Positions 7,627 through 17,071 of a stretch of DNA of 64,000 nt are shown piece after piece. The translations under genes were made by a program, and so were the position numbers. The notes under the pieces were generated by a model. That model had not been told where the DNA came from and did not search any database. It saw only the letters and a list, made by a program, of their open reading frames with translations. Position 1 is the first letter of the stretch. Every line of letters starts with the position of its first letter. The DNA comes from an uncultured Ardenticatenia bacterium (lineage in GTDB: Bacteria > Chloroflexota > Anaerolineae > 4572-78 > NAK82), in contig CAKZLO010000034.1 of NCBI GenBank assembly GCA_937127125.1, positions 391,257-455,256 of the forward strand, read 5' to 3'.

Positions 7627-9879
7627 TCAGTGCCGGCGAGGTGGTGGCTTGTTTGTACCCTGTTTGCCTGAGCTCTTCGGGCGCATATCACTGCGCGCTA
7701 CACGGCTGTTGTTGCTTCGCTCCCGTGAGGAGGCAGGGGCACGTCCCTGAGTATGCCGCTGATTCGCTCGTAATGCCTCCTCCACTGTCCAACCTTCCAA
7801 TACTGCTTGACGTGACAGGCGGATCTTGCCATCAGGGTCAATGCTGGTGACCATTACCATAATCTCGTCGCCCACGCGCACCACATCTTCAACACGAGGT
7901 ACACGATAATCAGCGAGCTGGCTAATATGAACCATGCCATCCACGCCCGGCAGAATCTCTACGAAGGCACCGAAGTCGGTGATACGCACTACCTTACCCG
8001 TATATATCTTACCTACCTGTGCCTCTTCTGTCAAAGCACGGACCATCTCAATGGCGCGTTCACTTGCTTCGCGATCGCTTGAAGCGATGTATACCGAGCC
8101 GTCCTCCTCGATATCGATCCGAGCACCGGTCTCCTCTTGGATGGAGCGAATCACTTTACCTCCCGGCCCGATCACCTTTCCGATCTTCTCTGGATCGATA
8201 TGGATAGTGATGATGCGTGGCGCATAGGGCGAGAGGTGAGGACGTGGCTTGTCAATCGTCTGCAACATACGTTCCAAGATGTACAGGCGACCCTCACGTG
8301 CCTGCGCAAGCGCTTTCTCCATTAACTCGTAGCTGAGCCCGCGGGTTTTGATGTCCATTTGTAGTGCAGTGACACCGTCGCGCGTGCCAGCAACCTTGAA
8401 GTCCATATCACCCAAGGCATCTTCCATACCTTGGATATCCGTAAGGATCACGTGGCGATCGCCCTCAGTCACCAGACCCATTGCCACGCCGCTTACAGGC
8501 GCTCTGATGGGCACCCCTGCGTCCATCAAGGAAAGTGTGCTACCACACACGCTGGCCATTGAAGTAGAACCATTTGAAGAAAGCACCTCAGAAACCAGCC
8601 GCAGCGTGTAGGGGAATTCATCCTCGGGTGGGATGACTGGCACCAGTGCACGCTCTGCCAGGGCGCCGTGGCCAATAGCACGCCGGCTAGGGCTTCCCAT
8701 GCGCCCTACCTCACCAGTGGAGTAAGGTGGAAAATTGTAGTGGTGAATATAACGCTTGGTCTCTTGAGGACCCAGTGTGTCCAGGGTTTGCTCCTCGCGC
8801 GGTGTGCCTAGCGTGGTGATAGTCAACACTTGTGTTTCGCCGCGCATGAAGAGACCGGAACCATGCGTGCGTGGCAACAGGCCAACTTCGCAATAGATGG
8901 GACGAATATCCGTAGGACCACGTCCGTCGGGACGCACACCCTCATCGAGAATGCGCTGACGCACCACCTGCCGCAGCTCCTCTTCAAAGACTTGCAGCAC
9001 CTGTTGCGATTGTACCGCTTCGTCTTCCGCGAAGCTTTGGAGCAATTCTTCGCGCAGTTGCTTCAGCACCTGTTCGTTTTCCTTTTTGCTGCCGCCCAAG
9101 ATAGGTATAATGCGGCCGCTCAAGCGGTCCAACACCTTAGCGCGCACGTCCTCAGGCACCTCTGCGATGGTAAACTGCATCGGAGGCTTGCCTACCTGAG
9201 CCGCCATCTCCTTCTGCACTCGAATAAGGTCCTGGATCGCTTCGTGGCCAACGCGCAGCGCTTCCAAGAGGCGTGCTTCGGGGACTTCGTTGGCACCTGC
9301 CTCGACCATCAAAATAGCGTCTTCGGTGCCTGCTACACGCAAATCCAACAGGCTTTCTTTCATTTGACTGGCCAGTGGATTAATCACCAGCTGGTCATTG
9401 ATCAGACCAACGCGCACAGCACCTACTGGCCCAGCGAAGGGGATCCCCGAAACCATCAACGCCGCGGAAGCAGCGTTGATTGCCAGAATGTCGATCTGGT
9501 TCTCACAATCTGAGGAGAGCGCTGTAATTACAACGTGCACCTCGTTGCGTGCCCCTTTCGGGAACAAGGGACGCAAAGGTCGATCAACCAGCCGGCATAG
9601 GAGGATCGCCTCTTCGCTGGGTTTGCCTTCGCGGCGGAAGAAGCTACCGGGGATGCGCCCTGCGGCGTAGAGGCGTTCTTCGTAATCGACATTCAACGGG
9701 AAGAAGTCAACACTTTCGCGTGGCTGTTCAGCCGCTGTCGCAGTTGCAAGCAGTACCGTGTCACCGACGCGCGCCAATACGGCGCCACTCGCTTGGGTGG
9801 CCAAGCGACCGGTCTCAAAAATCACCTCTGCATCAGCAATACGTGCCACAAAGCAATGATTCTCTGGGGGATAAGACAT
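7627..9879 (-). CDS. pnp: Polyribonucleotide nucleotidyltransferase (PNPase)
   Basis: A 750-residue phosphorolytic 3'-5' exoribonuclease of the RNA degradosome. Two RNase PH cores are visible: the first with [20 protein letters not shown], the second with [20 protein letters not shown] and [20 protein letters not shown]. They are followed by a KH domain ([15 protein letters not shown]) and an S1 domain ([20 protein letters not shown]). The tail is Ser/Arg/Lys-rich and ends in RH. The open frame starts at 9918, but GAGGAAAG 9 nt before the ATG at 9879, and the normal start [10 protein letters not shown], support 9879. It follows rpsO on the same strand, the gene order also seen in many bacteria. 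Confidence 0.96.
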   Translation of the reverse strand: MSYPPENHCFVARIADAEVIFETGRLATQASGAVLARVGDTVLLATATAAEQPRESVDFFPLNVDYEERLYAAGRIPGSFFRREGKPSEEAILLCRLVDRPLRPLFPKGARNEVHVVITALSSDCENQIDILAINAASAALMVSGIPFAGPVGAVRVGLINDQLVINPLASQMKESLLDLRVAGTEDAILMVEAGANEVPEARLLEALRVGHEAIQDLIRVQKEMAAQVGKPPMQFTIAEVPEDVRAKVLDRLSGRIIPILGGSKKENEQVLKQLREELLQSFAEDEAVQSQQVLQVFEEELRQVVRQRILDEGVRPDGRGPTDIRPIYCEVGLLPRTHGSGLFMRGETQVLTITTLGTPREEQTLDTLGPQETKRYIHHYNFPPYSTGEVGRMGSPSRRAIGHGALAERALVPVIPPEDEFPYTLRLVSEVLSSNGSTSMASVCGSTLSLMDAGVPIRAPVSGVAMGLVTEGDRHVILTDIQGMEDALGDMDFKVAGTRDGVTALQMDIKTRGLSYELMEKALAQAREGRLYILERMLQTIDKPRPHLSPYAPRIITIHIDPEKIGKVIGPGGKVIRSIQEETGARIDIEEDGSVYIASSDREASERAIEMVRALTEEAQVGKIYTGKVVRITDFGAFVEILPGVDGMVHISQLADYRVPRVEDVVRVGDEIMVMVTSIDPDGKIRLSRQAVLEGWTVEEALRANQRHTQGRAPASSRERSNNSRVARSDMRPKSSGKQGTNKPPPRRH

Positions 9880-9994
9880 ACCGTGACTCTTTCCTCGCTG
9901 AAGTACAATCCTGCCCAACAGATTGCCAACCAGTTAGCTGGCAGGTGATCATATGGCTAATCTTGTTGGACGATTTACTATGAGTGGCATATCC

Positions 9995-10264
9995 CTATTT
10001 GCGCAGCCCAAGTCGCTCGAGTACGTCCTTATAGCGGGCAAAGTCTTTGCGGCTGAGATATGCCAAGTGGCGCCGACGTTGCCCAACCAATTGAAGCAGC
10101 CCGCGCCGCGAATCCTCGTCGTGCTTATGCGTCTTGAGATGCTCAATCAGCTGATTGATGCGCTTCGTCAATAACGCAATCTGCACTTCCGGGGAACCAG
10201 TGTCATTAGGGTGAATATGATAAGCGTTAATGATCGCCTGCTTCTCTTCCTTTTTCAGAGCCAC
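9995..10264 (-). CDS. rpsO: 30S ribosomal protein S15
   Basis: An 89-residue ribosomal protein that binds 16S rRNA and helps assemble the central domain of the small subunit. The signature is nearly canonical: [37 protein letters not shown] and [16 protein letters not shown]. The start codon is GTG at 10264, with AGGAGG 5 nt upstream. It lies 115 nt before pnp, and a small CCAG/CTGG hairpin occurs in the spacer. A promoter is visible at 10344-10373. Confidence 0.98.
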   Translation of the reverse strand: MALKKEEKQAIINAYHIHPNDTGSPEVQIALLTKRINQLIEHLKTHKHDEDSRRGLLQLVGQRRRHLAYLSRKDFARYKDVLERLGLRK

Positions 10265-10343
10265 ACCATCCTCCTGATCACCTGTGAAGCCAATCCAGCA
10301 GCTGGATTCTGCATTCAGCTCTACTGCTAGCCTGATTCTCCTT

Positions 10344-10373
10344 ATTATATCACCTTATATAGTAGCATGGAAA
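10344..10373 (-). promoter_or_regulatory. Promoter upstream of rpsO-pnp
   Basis: On the minus strand TTTCCA, 18 nt, TATAAT. The -10 is a perfect match and the -35 is four of six. It lies about 80 nt upstream of the rpsO GTG. Confidence 0.5.
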
Positions 10374-10476
10374 GACGAATCCTGCAAACTGGGCCGCTCC
10401 AAGATGATGACAGTGTCACTCTGACTTCTGCGTCTCGTAAGCTGCTCAGCTGGTGACAGGTGTAACCACCTTACAC

Positions 10477-11646
10477 TCAGATCGGTCTCATAATCTGGTG
10501 TTCCAGGAGGCGTTTGACCATCAGTATACTACCGTCGCCGGAGTACAGCTCTGCTGCCTCGCGCCACATCTTGATTGGCAATTCTGTTGCCTGTTGCCGT
10601 GTAAAGCCATGATTCTCAAACAGGATCGTGGCCATTGGCCCAGCTTCTGGCCGCAAGAAGGCCAGCATTACTTCACAAGAGAGCTGCCGTGCGTCCTCCT
10701 CGATTGCTCCTAGCAATGCCTTGCCTACTGTTGGCCATAGTGTGGCGGAACGCACAATGCAATCGTCCAAGGTGGCAATTAAGTTCTCAGCATGCAATCC
10801 CATCATGCCCAGTAACTGCCCGCCAGCGTAAGCGAGGAAGTACCCTTTGGAAAAGAAACGCTCCATAATCTGCGATTCATTCAACTGACGTTCTCCACGC
10901 GTTGCATGGGCAATCAGTGCTGCCATCTCCGCCAAGTCGCTACGTCTGGCACGTCGCACTTGGATCTGCCGTACCATCTCAGTAGGCGCTAGCTCCAGTG
11001 TTGCAGTCGTCTCCGTAGCGCGGGCTAGCTCTACAGTTGGTAGGGCTCGCGGGATAGCGGCAAAGTGGCGCTGCACCGCCTTCCATGTCGCCATAACGTC
11101 ACCGCTGTTCTCAATGACGACATCCGCGCGCGCAAGCCATACCTCCTGAGGCAGTTGTGCTTCAATGCGCAGAAGCGCCTGCGAACTGCTCAAACGCCGC
11201 TTGGTCATTAAGCGGTGCAACTGCACGTCGACTGGAGCAGTGACCACCCACACTGCGTCGCACTCTTTTGCTAATCCCGACTCGACCAGCTTGATTGCCT
11301 CGATAGCTACCACATCCGCTTTGGCCTGTGCAATCAGCTGACGTGCCACGGCGACGATGATGGGATGAGTGATTGCCTCTAAGTGTGCCAGTGCGCGCGG
11401 TGCGGCGAACACGATCTCGCCCAGTTTGCTACGGTCTATTTCTCCGTTCTCATCCAACAGATAACGGCCGAACTCGGTGATAATGGGCTGGTACAGAGGG
11501 CCACCACGTCGCATCAAGATATGTGCCAAGTCATCTGCGTCGATTGTGTACGCACCCAGTTCCTTCAGCATGCGCAGAACAAGGGTCTTACCGGTGGCAA
11601 TTCCGCCGGTGAGCCCGATGACATACTTGCGCGACGCTATGCTCAT
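10477..11646 (-). CDS. coaE: Dephospho-CoA kinase with C-terminal GNAT-like domain
   Basis: A 389-residue protein; stand-alone CoaE is about 200. Residues 1-195 are CoaE, which phosphorylates dephospho-CoA in the last step of CoA synthesis: P-loop GLTGGIATGKT, DADDLAHIL, ITHPII and the lid KRRLSSSQALLRI. After a linker, residues ~228-375 read as a GNAT acetyltransferase fold: IQVRRARRSDLAEMAALIAH, GYFLAYAGGQLLGMMGL, then ATILFENHGFTRQ near the end. The GNAT part lacks an obvious Q/RxxGxG/A acetyl-CoA loop, so it may bind CoA without catalysis. The ATG overlaps the stop of the ABC-F gene (ATGA), with GGAGG upstream, so the two are translationally coupled. Confidence 0.88.
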   Translation of the reverse strand: MSIASRKYVIGLTGGIATGKTLVLRMLKELGAYTIDADDLAHILMRRGGPLYQPIITEFGRYLLDENGEIDRSKLGEIVFAAPRALAHLEAITHPIIVAVARQLIAQAKADVVAIEAIKLVESGLAKECDAVWVVTAPVDVQLHRLMTKRRLSSSQALLRIEAQLPQEVWLARADVVIENSGDVMATWKAVQRHFAAIPRALPTVELARATETTATLELAPTEMVRQIQVRRARRSDLAEMAALIAHATRGERQLNESQIMERFFSKGYFLAYAGGQLLGMMGLHAENLIATLDDCIVRSATLWPTVGKALLGAIEEDARQLSCEVMLAFLRPEAGPMATILFENHGFTRQQATELPIKMWREAAELYSGDGSILMVKRLLEHQIMRPI

Positions 11647-13553
11647 GGTTCCTCCAGTTCTGCCCAGCGATCGAACAGGCTTGCCAATTTCTCTTCTGTT
11701 GCCTGGTAGTCACGTCCCAGTGTGGCGATACGTTCGACTGCTTGTGCACGGCTGGCCTCCTCCAGAGCTTGGGCCAGGTATGCTAAGCGTGCTTCCACCG
11801 CCTGGATAGCTTCCTGAATCTCTTGCAACGCGCGTTGGCGTTGATATGTGTTCCAAGGGCGCTTCTCTCGGCTTGCTTCTGCGCGCCGTGCATCTTGCCT
11901 GATGGCTTGTGACGTGCGTTTCTTGTTGCTCTCCTCTTCTGCTGCTTGGCCAGACTGGCGCATCGTTAAGTAGGTGGCGTAATTACCAGGAACCACCTTT
12001 AGCTCCTTATCTTCTAGCGCCCAAATGTGTGAGGCCAAGGCATCCACGAAGAAACGATCGTGGGACACTAGCAAGATAGTGCCCGTGAAGTCGACCAAGA
12101 CGGATTGGAGGATTTCTTGGGAAGGGATATCCAGATGATTGGTCGGCTCATCTAGTATTAGAAAGTTAGCTCCTTGAAGCACTAAGCGGGCCAGGGCCAC
12201 ACGGGCACGTTCTCCACCGCTAAGCGCAGCAATAGGTTTGAAAACATCGTCGCCGCTAAAAAGGAAGCGCCCCAGGAAAGTGCGTGCCTCTAGCAAGGTC
12301 ATCTCTTTGACTGACAAGACCTCTTGCAGAACATTGGAGCTCATATCCAGTCCGGCCTGTGCTTGCGCCAAATAGCCAATCCTCACGGAAGCACCAATGC
12401 GTACTTGTCCTTGTAATGGCTTGATCTCCCCCAGAATCGTTCTGAGAAAGGTGGTTTTGCCGGCGCCGTTCGGTCCCAGTAGAGCGATGCGGTCACCTCG
12501 GTATATCTCCAAATCCGGGCAGGCAAACAAAGGTTCATCTAGACGATAGCCCACCACTATATTGTGTGTGGCCAGGACCAAGTCACCGGAGCGCAAGTCG
12601 CTGGTAAGCCGCAACTTGATATGTCGTTCGTCGCGCACCTGCTCTACGCGTTCTAGGCGTTCCAGACGTTTGCGACGGTCCTGTGCGGAACGTGACCGTT
12701 GATTGGCGAAAGTGCGTCGGATAAAATCCTGCTGACGTGCAATGTACTCTTGCTGCTGCTCGAAGAGACGCTGTTGCCTGAGGCGTCGTTCGATCCGCTG
12801 GTTCACATAAGCACTGTAATTGCCTCGATAGCCTTGAAGGTGGCCACTTTCCAGTTCCCAAATGCGCGTCGTGACACGGTCCAAGAAGTAGCGATCGTGC
12901 GCCACCACTACCAATGCGCCTTGCCAGTTCAACAAATGCTCTTCCAGCCATTCGACAGCGGTCAGATCAAGGTGGTTGGTAGGCTCGTCCAACAACAGCA
13001 GCTCGGGTTCGTCTAACAGCAGCCGTGCCAGATGGGCACGCGTCTGCTCGCCCCCACTCAGCTGAGAGAGGGGACGTCCATAATCATCTTCGCAAAATCC
13101 CAAACCCATGAGCACACGACGCACTCGCTGTTCCCACGTGTAACCACCCGCCCCCTCGAAAGCAGCTTGGGCAGCACCATAGCGCGCGAGAAGGTGGAGG
13201 CGTGCTGTATCGTCGGTCACCGTGGCGAGAGCCTCCTCCAGTTGATGGAGTGCCTCTCCCTGGTGACGCAAAGAGGCAAAAGCTGCTGCCACTTGCTCCC
13301 ACAAAGATATGTCACCAGATTGCAATGTCACCTCTTGCGGTAAGTAGCCGACGCGCAGCCCACGAGCACGGTGCAGCTGACCCGCAGAAGGCTCCTCCAA
13401 TCCAGCCAGGATGCGCAACAAGGTGCTCTTGCCGCTGCCGTTAGCGCCCACCAGTCCAATGCGATCGCCCCGGGCAATTTGCACATTGATGTCTTTGAGC
13501 ACTTCGTGTGCCCCAAAATATTTGCCAAGTCCGACTGTCTGGAGAAGAGGCAT
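11643..13553 (-). CDS. ABC-F family ATPase (ribosome-associated)
   Basis: A 636-residue soluble protein with two ABC ATPase domains and no membrane segments. Domain 1 has GLVGANGSGKST, LSGGEQTRAHLARLLL and LLLLDEPTNHLDL. Domain 2 has ALLGPNGAGKTTFLR, LSGGERARVALARLVL and LILDEPTNHLDIPS. The linker between them is long and charged (FEQQQEYIARQQDFIRRTFA), and a coiled-coil C-terminal arm is present. ABC-F proteins act on the ribosomal E site. The C-terminal arm favours a Uup/YdiF-like type over EttA, but I do not assign a subtype. AGGTGG precedes the ATG at 13553. It is the first gene of the unit with coaE. Confidence 0.92.
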   Translation of the reverse strand: MPLLQTVGLGKYFGAHEVLKDINVQIARGDRIGLVGANGSGKSTLLRILAGLEEPSAGQLHRARGLRVGYLPQEVTLQSGDISLWEQVAAAFASLRHQGEALHQLEEALATVTDDTARLHLLARYGAAQAAFEGAGGYTWEQRVRRVLMGLGFCEDDYGRPLSQLSGGEQTRAHLARLLLDEPELLLLDEPTNHLDLTAVEWLEEHLLNWQGALVVVAHDRYFLDRVTTRIWELESGHLQGYRGNYSAYVNQRIERRLRQQRLFEQQQEYIARQQDFIRRTFANQRSRSAQDRRKRLERLERVEQVRDERHIKLRLTSDLRSGDLVLATHNIVVGYRLDEPLFACPDLEIYRGDRIALLGPNGAGKTTFLRTILGEIKPLQGQVRIGASVRIGYLAQAQAGLDMSSNVLQEVLSVKEMTLLEARTFLGRFLFSGDDVFKPIAALSGGERARVALARLVLQGANFLILDEPTNHLDIPSQEILQSVLVDFTGTILLVSHDRFFVDALASHIWALEDKELKVVPGNYATYLTMRQSGQAAEEESNKKRTSQAIRQDARRAEASREKRPWNTYQRQRALQEIQEAIQAVEARLAYLAQALEEASRAQAVERIATLGRDYQATEEKLASLFDRWAELEEP

Positions 13554-13675
13554 TCACCACCTAGTACTGGAACCATTCTTGAATCTTGCGCGATTATACC
13601 ACGGGCAGGGAGAGGCTCGCTAAAGCGGCAGTGTCCCCTATGCTTTTATGAGCGTCGTGCAGAAGAACGATCGCT

Positions 13676-13705
13676 TTGACAGTACTTCGTTTCCTCAAGT
13701 ACAAT
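13676..13705 (+). promoter_or_regulatory. Promoter of the DUF1385-TPR gene pair
   Basis: TTGACA (13676-13681), 18-nt spacer, TACAAT (13700-13705). The transcript would begin near 13712. This rules out the longer open frame starting at 13648 and supports the ATG at 13738. Confidence 0.7.
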
Positions 13706-13737
13706 CGAGTATATTCCAGGGAATAGAGAGGATGCGC

Positions 13738-14682
13738 ATGGGCAAACCTTTCAACTATGGCGGGCAGGCCATCCTAGAGGGCGTGATGATGCGTGGTGCC
13801 CGTAAAATGTGTCTGGCCGTGCGCAATCCCAAAGGGGAGATCATCACCCACTGCGAAGACCTTAATCCCCGCATCTATGGTGGCCCGATTGTTCGTATCC
13901 CTTTCCTGCGCGGACTGGTAATGCTTTGGGATGCTTTGGGTCTGGGTATGCGCGCCCTGATGTTTTCAGCCGACGTGGCGCTAGGAGAGGAAGAAGTCCA
14001 ATTTTCGGGCCCAATTGCATGGGGAACTTTTGCTATCTCGTTGACTGCTGCCGTGGCGATCTTCTTTGTTGGTCCCTTGCTTCTGATTGGTCTGTTGGAA
14101 CGTTGGATTACCTCTGACCTCTTGAGCAACTTGGTTGAGGGGGTTGTTCGGCTGGGGTTCTTTCTTCTATATGTATGGGGAGTTGGGTTTGTGCCCGACA
14201 TTCGACGAGTGTTCGCCTATCATGGAGCCGAGCATAAAACGATCAACGCCTATGAGGCTGGCGACGCTTTGACCATTGCAGCAGTGAATCGTCGTTCCAC
14301 CACTCACACGCGTTGTGGAACTGCCTTCTTGCTACAGGTAGTGGTTATTTCGATCGTGCTGTTTACCCTGCTGGGACGACCGCCGATGTTGCTACGCATT
14401 GCGTCGCGTATCCTTTTGATACCTGTCATAGCCGGCATCGCTTATGAGTTGCTGCGTTTCACCGCAGCGCATCAGGATCACCCTGTGGTGCGTGCTATCA
14501 GCGCACCAGGCCTTTGGTTGCAGAGGCTGACTACCCGTCAGCCAGATGAGGGGATGTTGGAGGTCGCCATTACTGCGTTGCGCCGATTGCTTGCTGAGGA
14601 GCAACTGGTCAGCGCTTCCGAGGCCCCCGCATCTGTCCAACCGGTCAGCTCACTGTCAGCTGCCACTCCAATGGAACGATGA
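13738..14682 (+). CDS. DUF1385 multi-pass membrane protein
   Basis: A 314-residue membrane protein of the DUF1385 family (function unknown; the Bacillus relative YqhQ is often annotated as a membrane protein). It starts with the family's FNYGGQAILEGVMMRG, then RIPFLRGLVMLWDAL. Four or more hydrophobic segments follow. The most conserved family block is FAYHGAEHKTINAYEAG, then THTRCGTAFLL. The His and Glu residues of AYHGAEHKT look like a metal or catalytic site, but that is only inference. The start is ATG at 13738, with GAGAGG 6 nt upstream. The downstream TPR gene begins 25 nt after the stop. Confidence 0.92.
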   Translation: MGKPFNYGGQAILEGVMMRGARKMCLAVRNPKGEIITHCEDLNPRIYGGPIVRIPFLRGLVMLWDALGLGMRALMFSADVALGEEEVQFSGPIAWGTFAISLTAAVAIFFVGPLLLIGLLERWITSDLLSNLVEGVVRLGFFLLYVWGVGFVPDIRRVFAYHGAEHKTINAYEAGDALTIAAVNRRSTTHTRCGTAFLLQVVVISIVLFTLLGRPPMLLRIASRILLIPVIAGIAYELLRFTAAHQDHPVVRAISAPGLWLQRLTTRQPDEGMLEVAITALRRLLAEEQLVSASEAPASVQPVSSLSAATPMER

Positions 14683-14707
14683 CGAACTTGGCGGGAGAAT
14701 CTCGGAC

Positions 14708-15367
14708 ATGGCATCTGTCGCAGACAAACGAAAGGCAGCGCAATTCAACGAAGAAGGCCTGTTACATTATCGTCATTGGGAGCTGGAAGAGGCGGTCGCT
14801 GCTTTTCGAAAAGCGATCGAGATAGACCCGGAGCAACCGGATTATCACCTCAACCTGGCACGTGCCTTGGTGCGTTATGGCGATTATGAAGGTACCCTCA
14901 AGGCGTTAGGCAGCTTCCTACGCCTGGAGTCTGACCACGCCCTCGTAGAACGTTTCGAACGTATGTTCGGGACAGCGTTGGATGCTGTGGAGTCACTCCT
15001 GATTGGTAAAATGCTGGAGCATGGTATGCCGCTGGAGATGATTGGTTCATCCATCCAAATGTGGATGGAATATCGCATCGCGGTGGGGCGGCACCCACTC
15101 GATGTCAGCAATCCGGCACCATGGGCAGCAGCGGTTGACCTGACGGTCCGTAAGGTGAACTTCTGTGAGGTGTCACTGAGGCAAATTGCTGAATGGTATG
15201 GTACGTCTCCGGCCGCAGTGCGCAAACGTCATCTTGACCTTGTCAATACGCTGGACATTATGCCCTGTGACTACCGTTACTTTCGACAGGATCAAAACCC
15301 CCTCGACAAGTTGGTGGAAGCGGCGACTATGTTTGAGGAGCTGGAAGAGCGCTTCCGCAATCTGTAA
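14708..15367 (+). CDS. TPR protein with a C-terminal helix-turn-helix-like region
   Basis: A 219-residue soluble protein. Residues ~8-75 contain two TPR-like helical pairs (FNEEGLLHYRHWELEEAVAA, then ALVRYGDYEGTLKALGSFLR). After a helical middle comes NPAPWAAAVDLTVRKVNF and then a helix-turn-helix-like segment, VSLRQIAEWYGTSPAAVRKR, near residue 162. The C-terminal half resembles DUF6398-type domains, but this is from memory and unverified. GGGAG lies 12 nt before the ATG. It is probably co-transcribed with the DUF1385 gene. A DNA-binding regulator with a TPR sensor part is possible; no target is evident. Confidence 0.8.
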   Translation: MASVADKRKAAQFNEEGLLHYRHWELEEAVAAFRKAIEIDPEQPDYHLNLARALVRYGDYEGTLKALGSFLRLESDHALVERFERMFGTALDAVESLLIGKMLEHGMPLEMIGSSIQMWMEYRIAVGRHPLDVSNPAPWAAAVDLTVRKVNFCEVSLRQIAEWYGTSPAAVRKRHLDLVNTLDIMPCDYRYFRQDQNPLDKLVEAATMFEELEERFRNL

Positions 15368-15436
15368 CATCTCGTCCGGCAATAATTGCTAGCATTTCAA
15401 AATCCTGGCCAGCAGGCCCTCGTTCGGTATAACCCT

Positions 15437-16969
15437 TTATTTCGGAAAGCCTTCGTTAAGGCGATAGTGATACACCTCCACGCGAGTGAAGGTGCCTGCA
15501 GCGAGTGGTTCGGCGTGCTCGCGGAACCAAGCGCGCATCAGATCGCGTTCGTCCCATAACCAGCTTTCCGAAACCACCAGCCAAATGGTGGCGTTTCCTC
15601 GCACAGTCTCACTCAGCAGCTGGGCCACCGTTTCTGCGCTTTTGCCGTCGTTGGTCCATGGTCCATCTAGCGCTGGGTGCACATGTGGGAAATAGTAGTC
15701 GAACACGTAGCGCACGTAAGGCACTTGGAACATAATCGGTTCGCCGGATTGATAATGCTGCGCCACAAAAGCGGCTGCAGCACGAAAATCGGACTTGAGC
15801 GGTTGCGTGCTTTGTAACCAAATGCCCAGTACACCAGGAGCGATCACCGCCGCTAGCAGGGCAAATCCCATAGGGCGCGCCAGACGTGCTAATCCCAATA
15901 TACCGCGCGCCGTCAGCATCAGGAAAGGTGGTAGGGTGAAAATCAGGTAGCGCGGTTGGAAAAGGGGCAGGCGCAATGTCACTCCGAACAGCAGCACAAC
16001 CGGCATGAAAGTCCACAGCGCTAAAAACAGGTGCTGGCGCCAATTTGAAATGTCTTTCGAGTGATAAGGCATCTCTGCAATCTGCCTTGTTGTTGGCACG
16101 TGAGGCGCAAAGATGCCCAGTAGCACAGCAAAGAGAAAGGCAGCAGAGATGAGCCAATTGCCCACTATCGCTACGCCGCGTGTGTGCAAAGCAAGAAGCA
16201 GGGCAAGCATCTCAGGCAGCGGCACAAATGCGTGTCCAGTGGGGTGGGGGTAAATGAGTAACGGCAGCTGCCAGACTGCCAGCGGCAAGTAGGGTAGTGT
16301 CAGCATTCCTAGCGCAATGAGCCAATCCCACTTATGTCCGCGTGTGCGCCGCCACGCAAGTGGTATTAAGGCATATAGCGGGATCATAAGTAGAGCCAGC
16401 AAGTGAAAGTAAAGTGAAAGGCTAGCTACAATCACAAAGGCCCCCCACCAGATCGCACGCTCGCTTTGTATTGCCCGTCCCAGACACCAAACAGCCAGCA
16501 AGGTCAGCGTAAGAAACGTCGCGTACATCTTAGCATCCTGGGCATACCAGACCAAGTAGGGAGAGAAGGCGGTCAGTAAGGTCGCCAAAAGCGCGGCACG
16601 CCATCCGATCAAGGGACTCGCTATGCGCCATGTAAGCGGCAAGGCCAGCACACCAGAGGCCAACGCGACGAAACGCAACGCAAACTCGCTTGTGCCGGCC
16701 AGATGCAACCAACCATGCATCAGGATGTAATAGAGTGGCCCATTATGCTCAGCTAACGTGAGGCCTTGCAGCAGCTCAGGCAGAGGTTGCGTGGCAAAGC
16801 GGAGGACGTCCATCTCATCGCGCCAAAGGCTCTGGAAAGTGAGTGGCCATGCACGCACCAGAAAGCCTACTAGCGTGATGCCAAGGGCAAAGATGGATGT
16901 TGCACTGGTGGATGAGAGGAAGGAGAAGGGTCTGCTATCAGTCTGCCGTGTATGGTACATTGTAGACAC
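15437..16969 (-). CDS. GT39-type membrane glycosyltransferase (PMT_2-like)
   Basis: A 510-residue integral membrane protein with about ten hydrophobic helices. Such enzymes move a sugar from a polyprenyl-phosphate donor to protein or lipid at the outer membrane face. The first periplasmic loop carries LWRDEMD, where the acidic pair is the likely catalytic site. EHNGPLYYILMHGW and GTSEFALRF follow, as is usual for PMT_2/ArnT relatives. The soluble C-terminal part holds PIMFQVPYVRYVFDYYFPH. The start is either GTG 16969 or ATG 16960, and neither has a clear Shine-Dalgarno site. The acceptor is unknown. It may use donors made by the polyprenol-phosphate transferase at 3.0-3.8 kb. Confidence 0.85.
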   Translation of the reverse strand: MSTMYHTRQTDSRPFSFLSSTSATSIFALGITLVGFLVRAWPLTFQSLWRDEMDVLRFATQPLPELLQGLTLAEHNGPLYYILMHGWLHLAGTSEFALRFVALASGVLALPLTWRIASPLIGWRAALLATLLTAFSPYLVWYAQDAKMYATFLTLTLLAVWCLGRAIQSERAIWWGAFVIVASLSLYFHLLALLMIPLYALIPLAWRRTRGHKWDWLIALGMLTLPYLPLAVWQLPLLIYPHPTGHAFVPLPEMLALLLALHTRGVAIVGNWLISAAFLFAVLLGIFAPHVPTTRQIAEMPYHSKDISNWRQHLFLALWTFMPVVLLFGVTLRLPLFQPRYLIFTLPPFLMLTARGILGLARLARPMGFALLAAVIAPGVLGIWLQSTQPLKSDFRAAAAFVAQHYQSGEPIMFQVPYVRYVFDYYFPHVHPALDGPWTNDGKSAETVAQLLSETVRGNATIWLVVSESWLWDERDLMRAWFREHAEPLAAGTFTRVEVYHYRLNEGFPK

Positions 16970-17071
16970 CCATAGCGGTCAATCTATGCATCCACCCTGG
17001 CTTGTGCGTAAGTGACGGTAGTCGGCGACTGCTAAGGCGTGTTCAGGGGAATGGGCGACAGGGAGACTTGC

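Noticed and set aside
8830-9513. A 227-codon plus-strand open frame
   Set aside because: It is antisense to the conserved pnp coding sequence, has no start signal and no family-like motifs.
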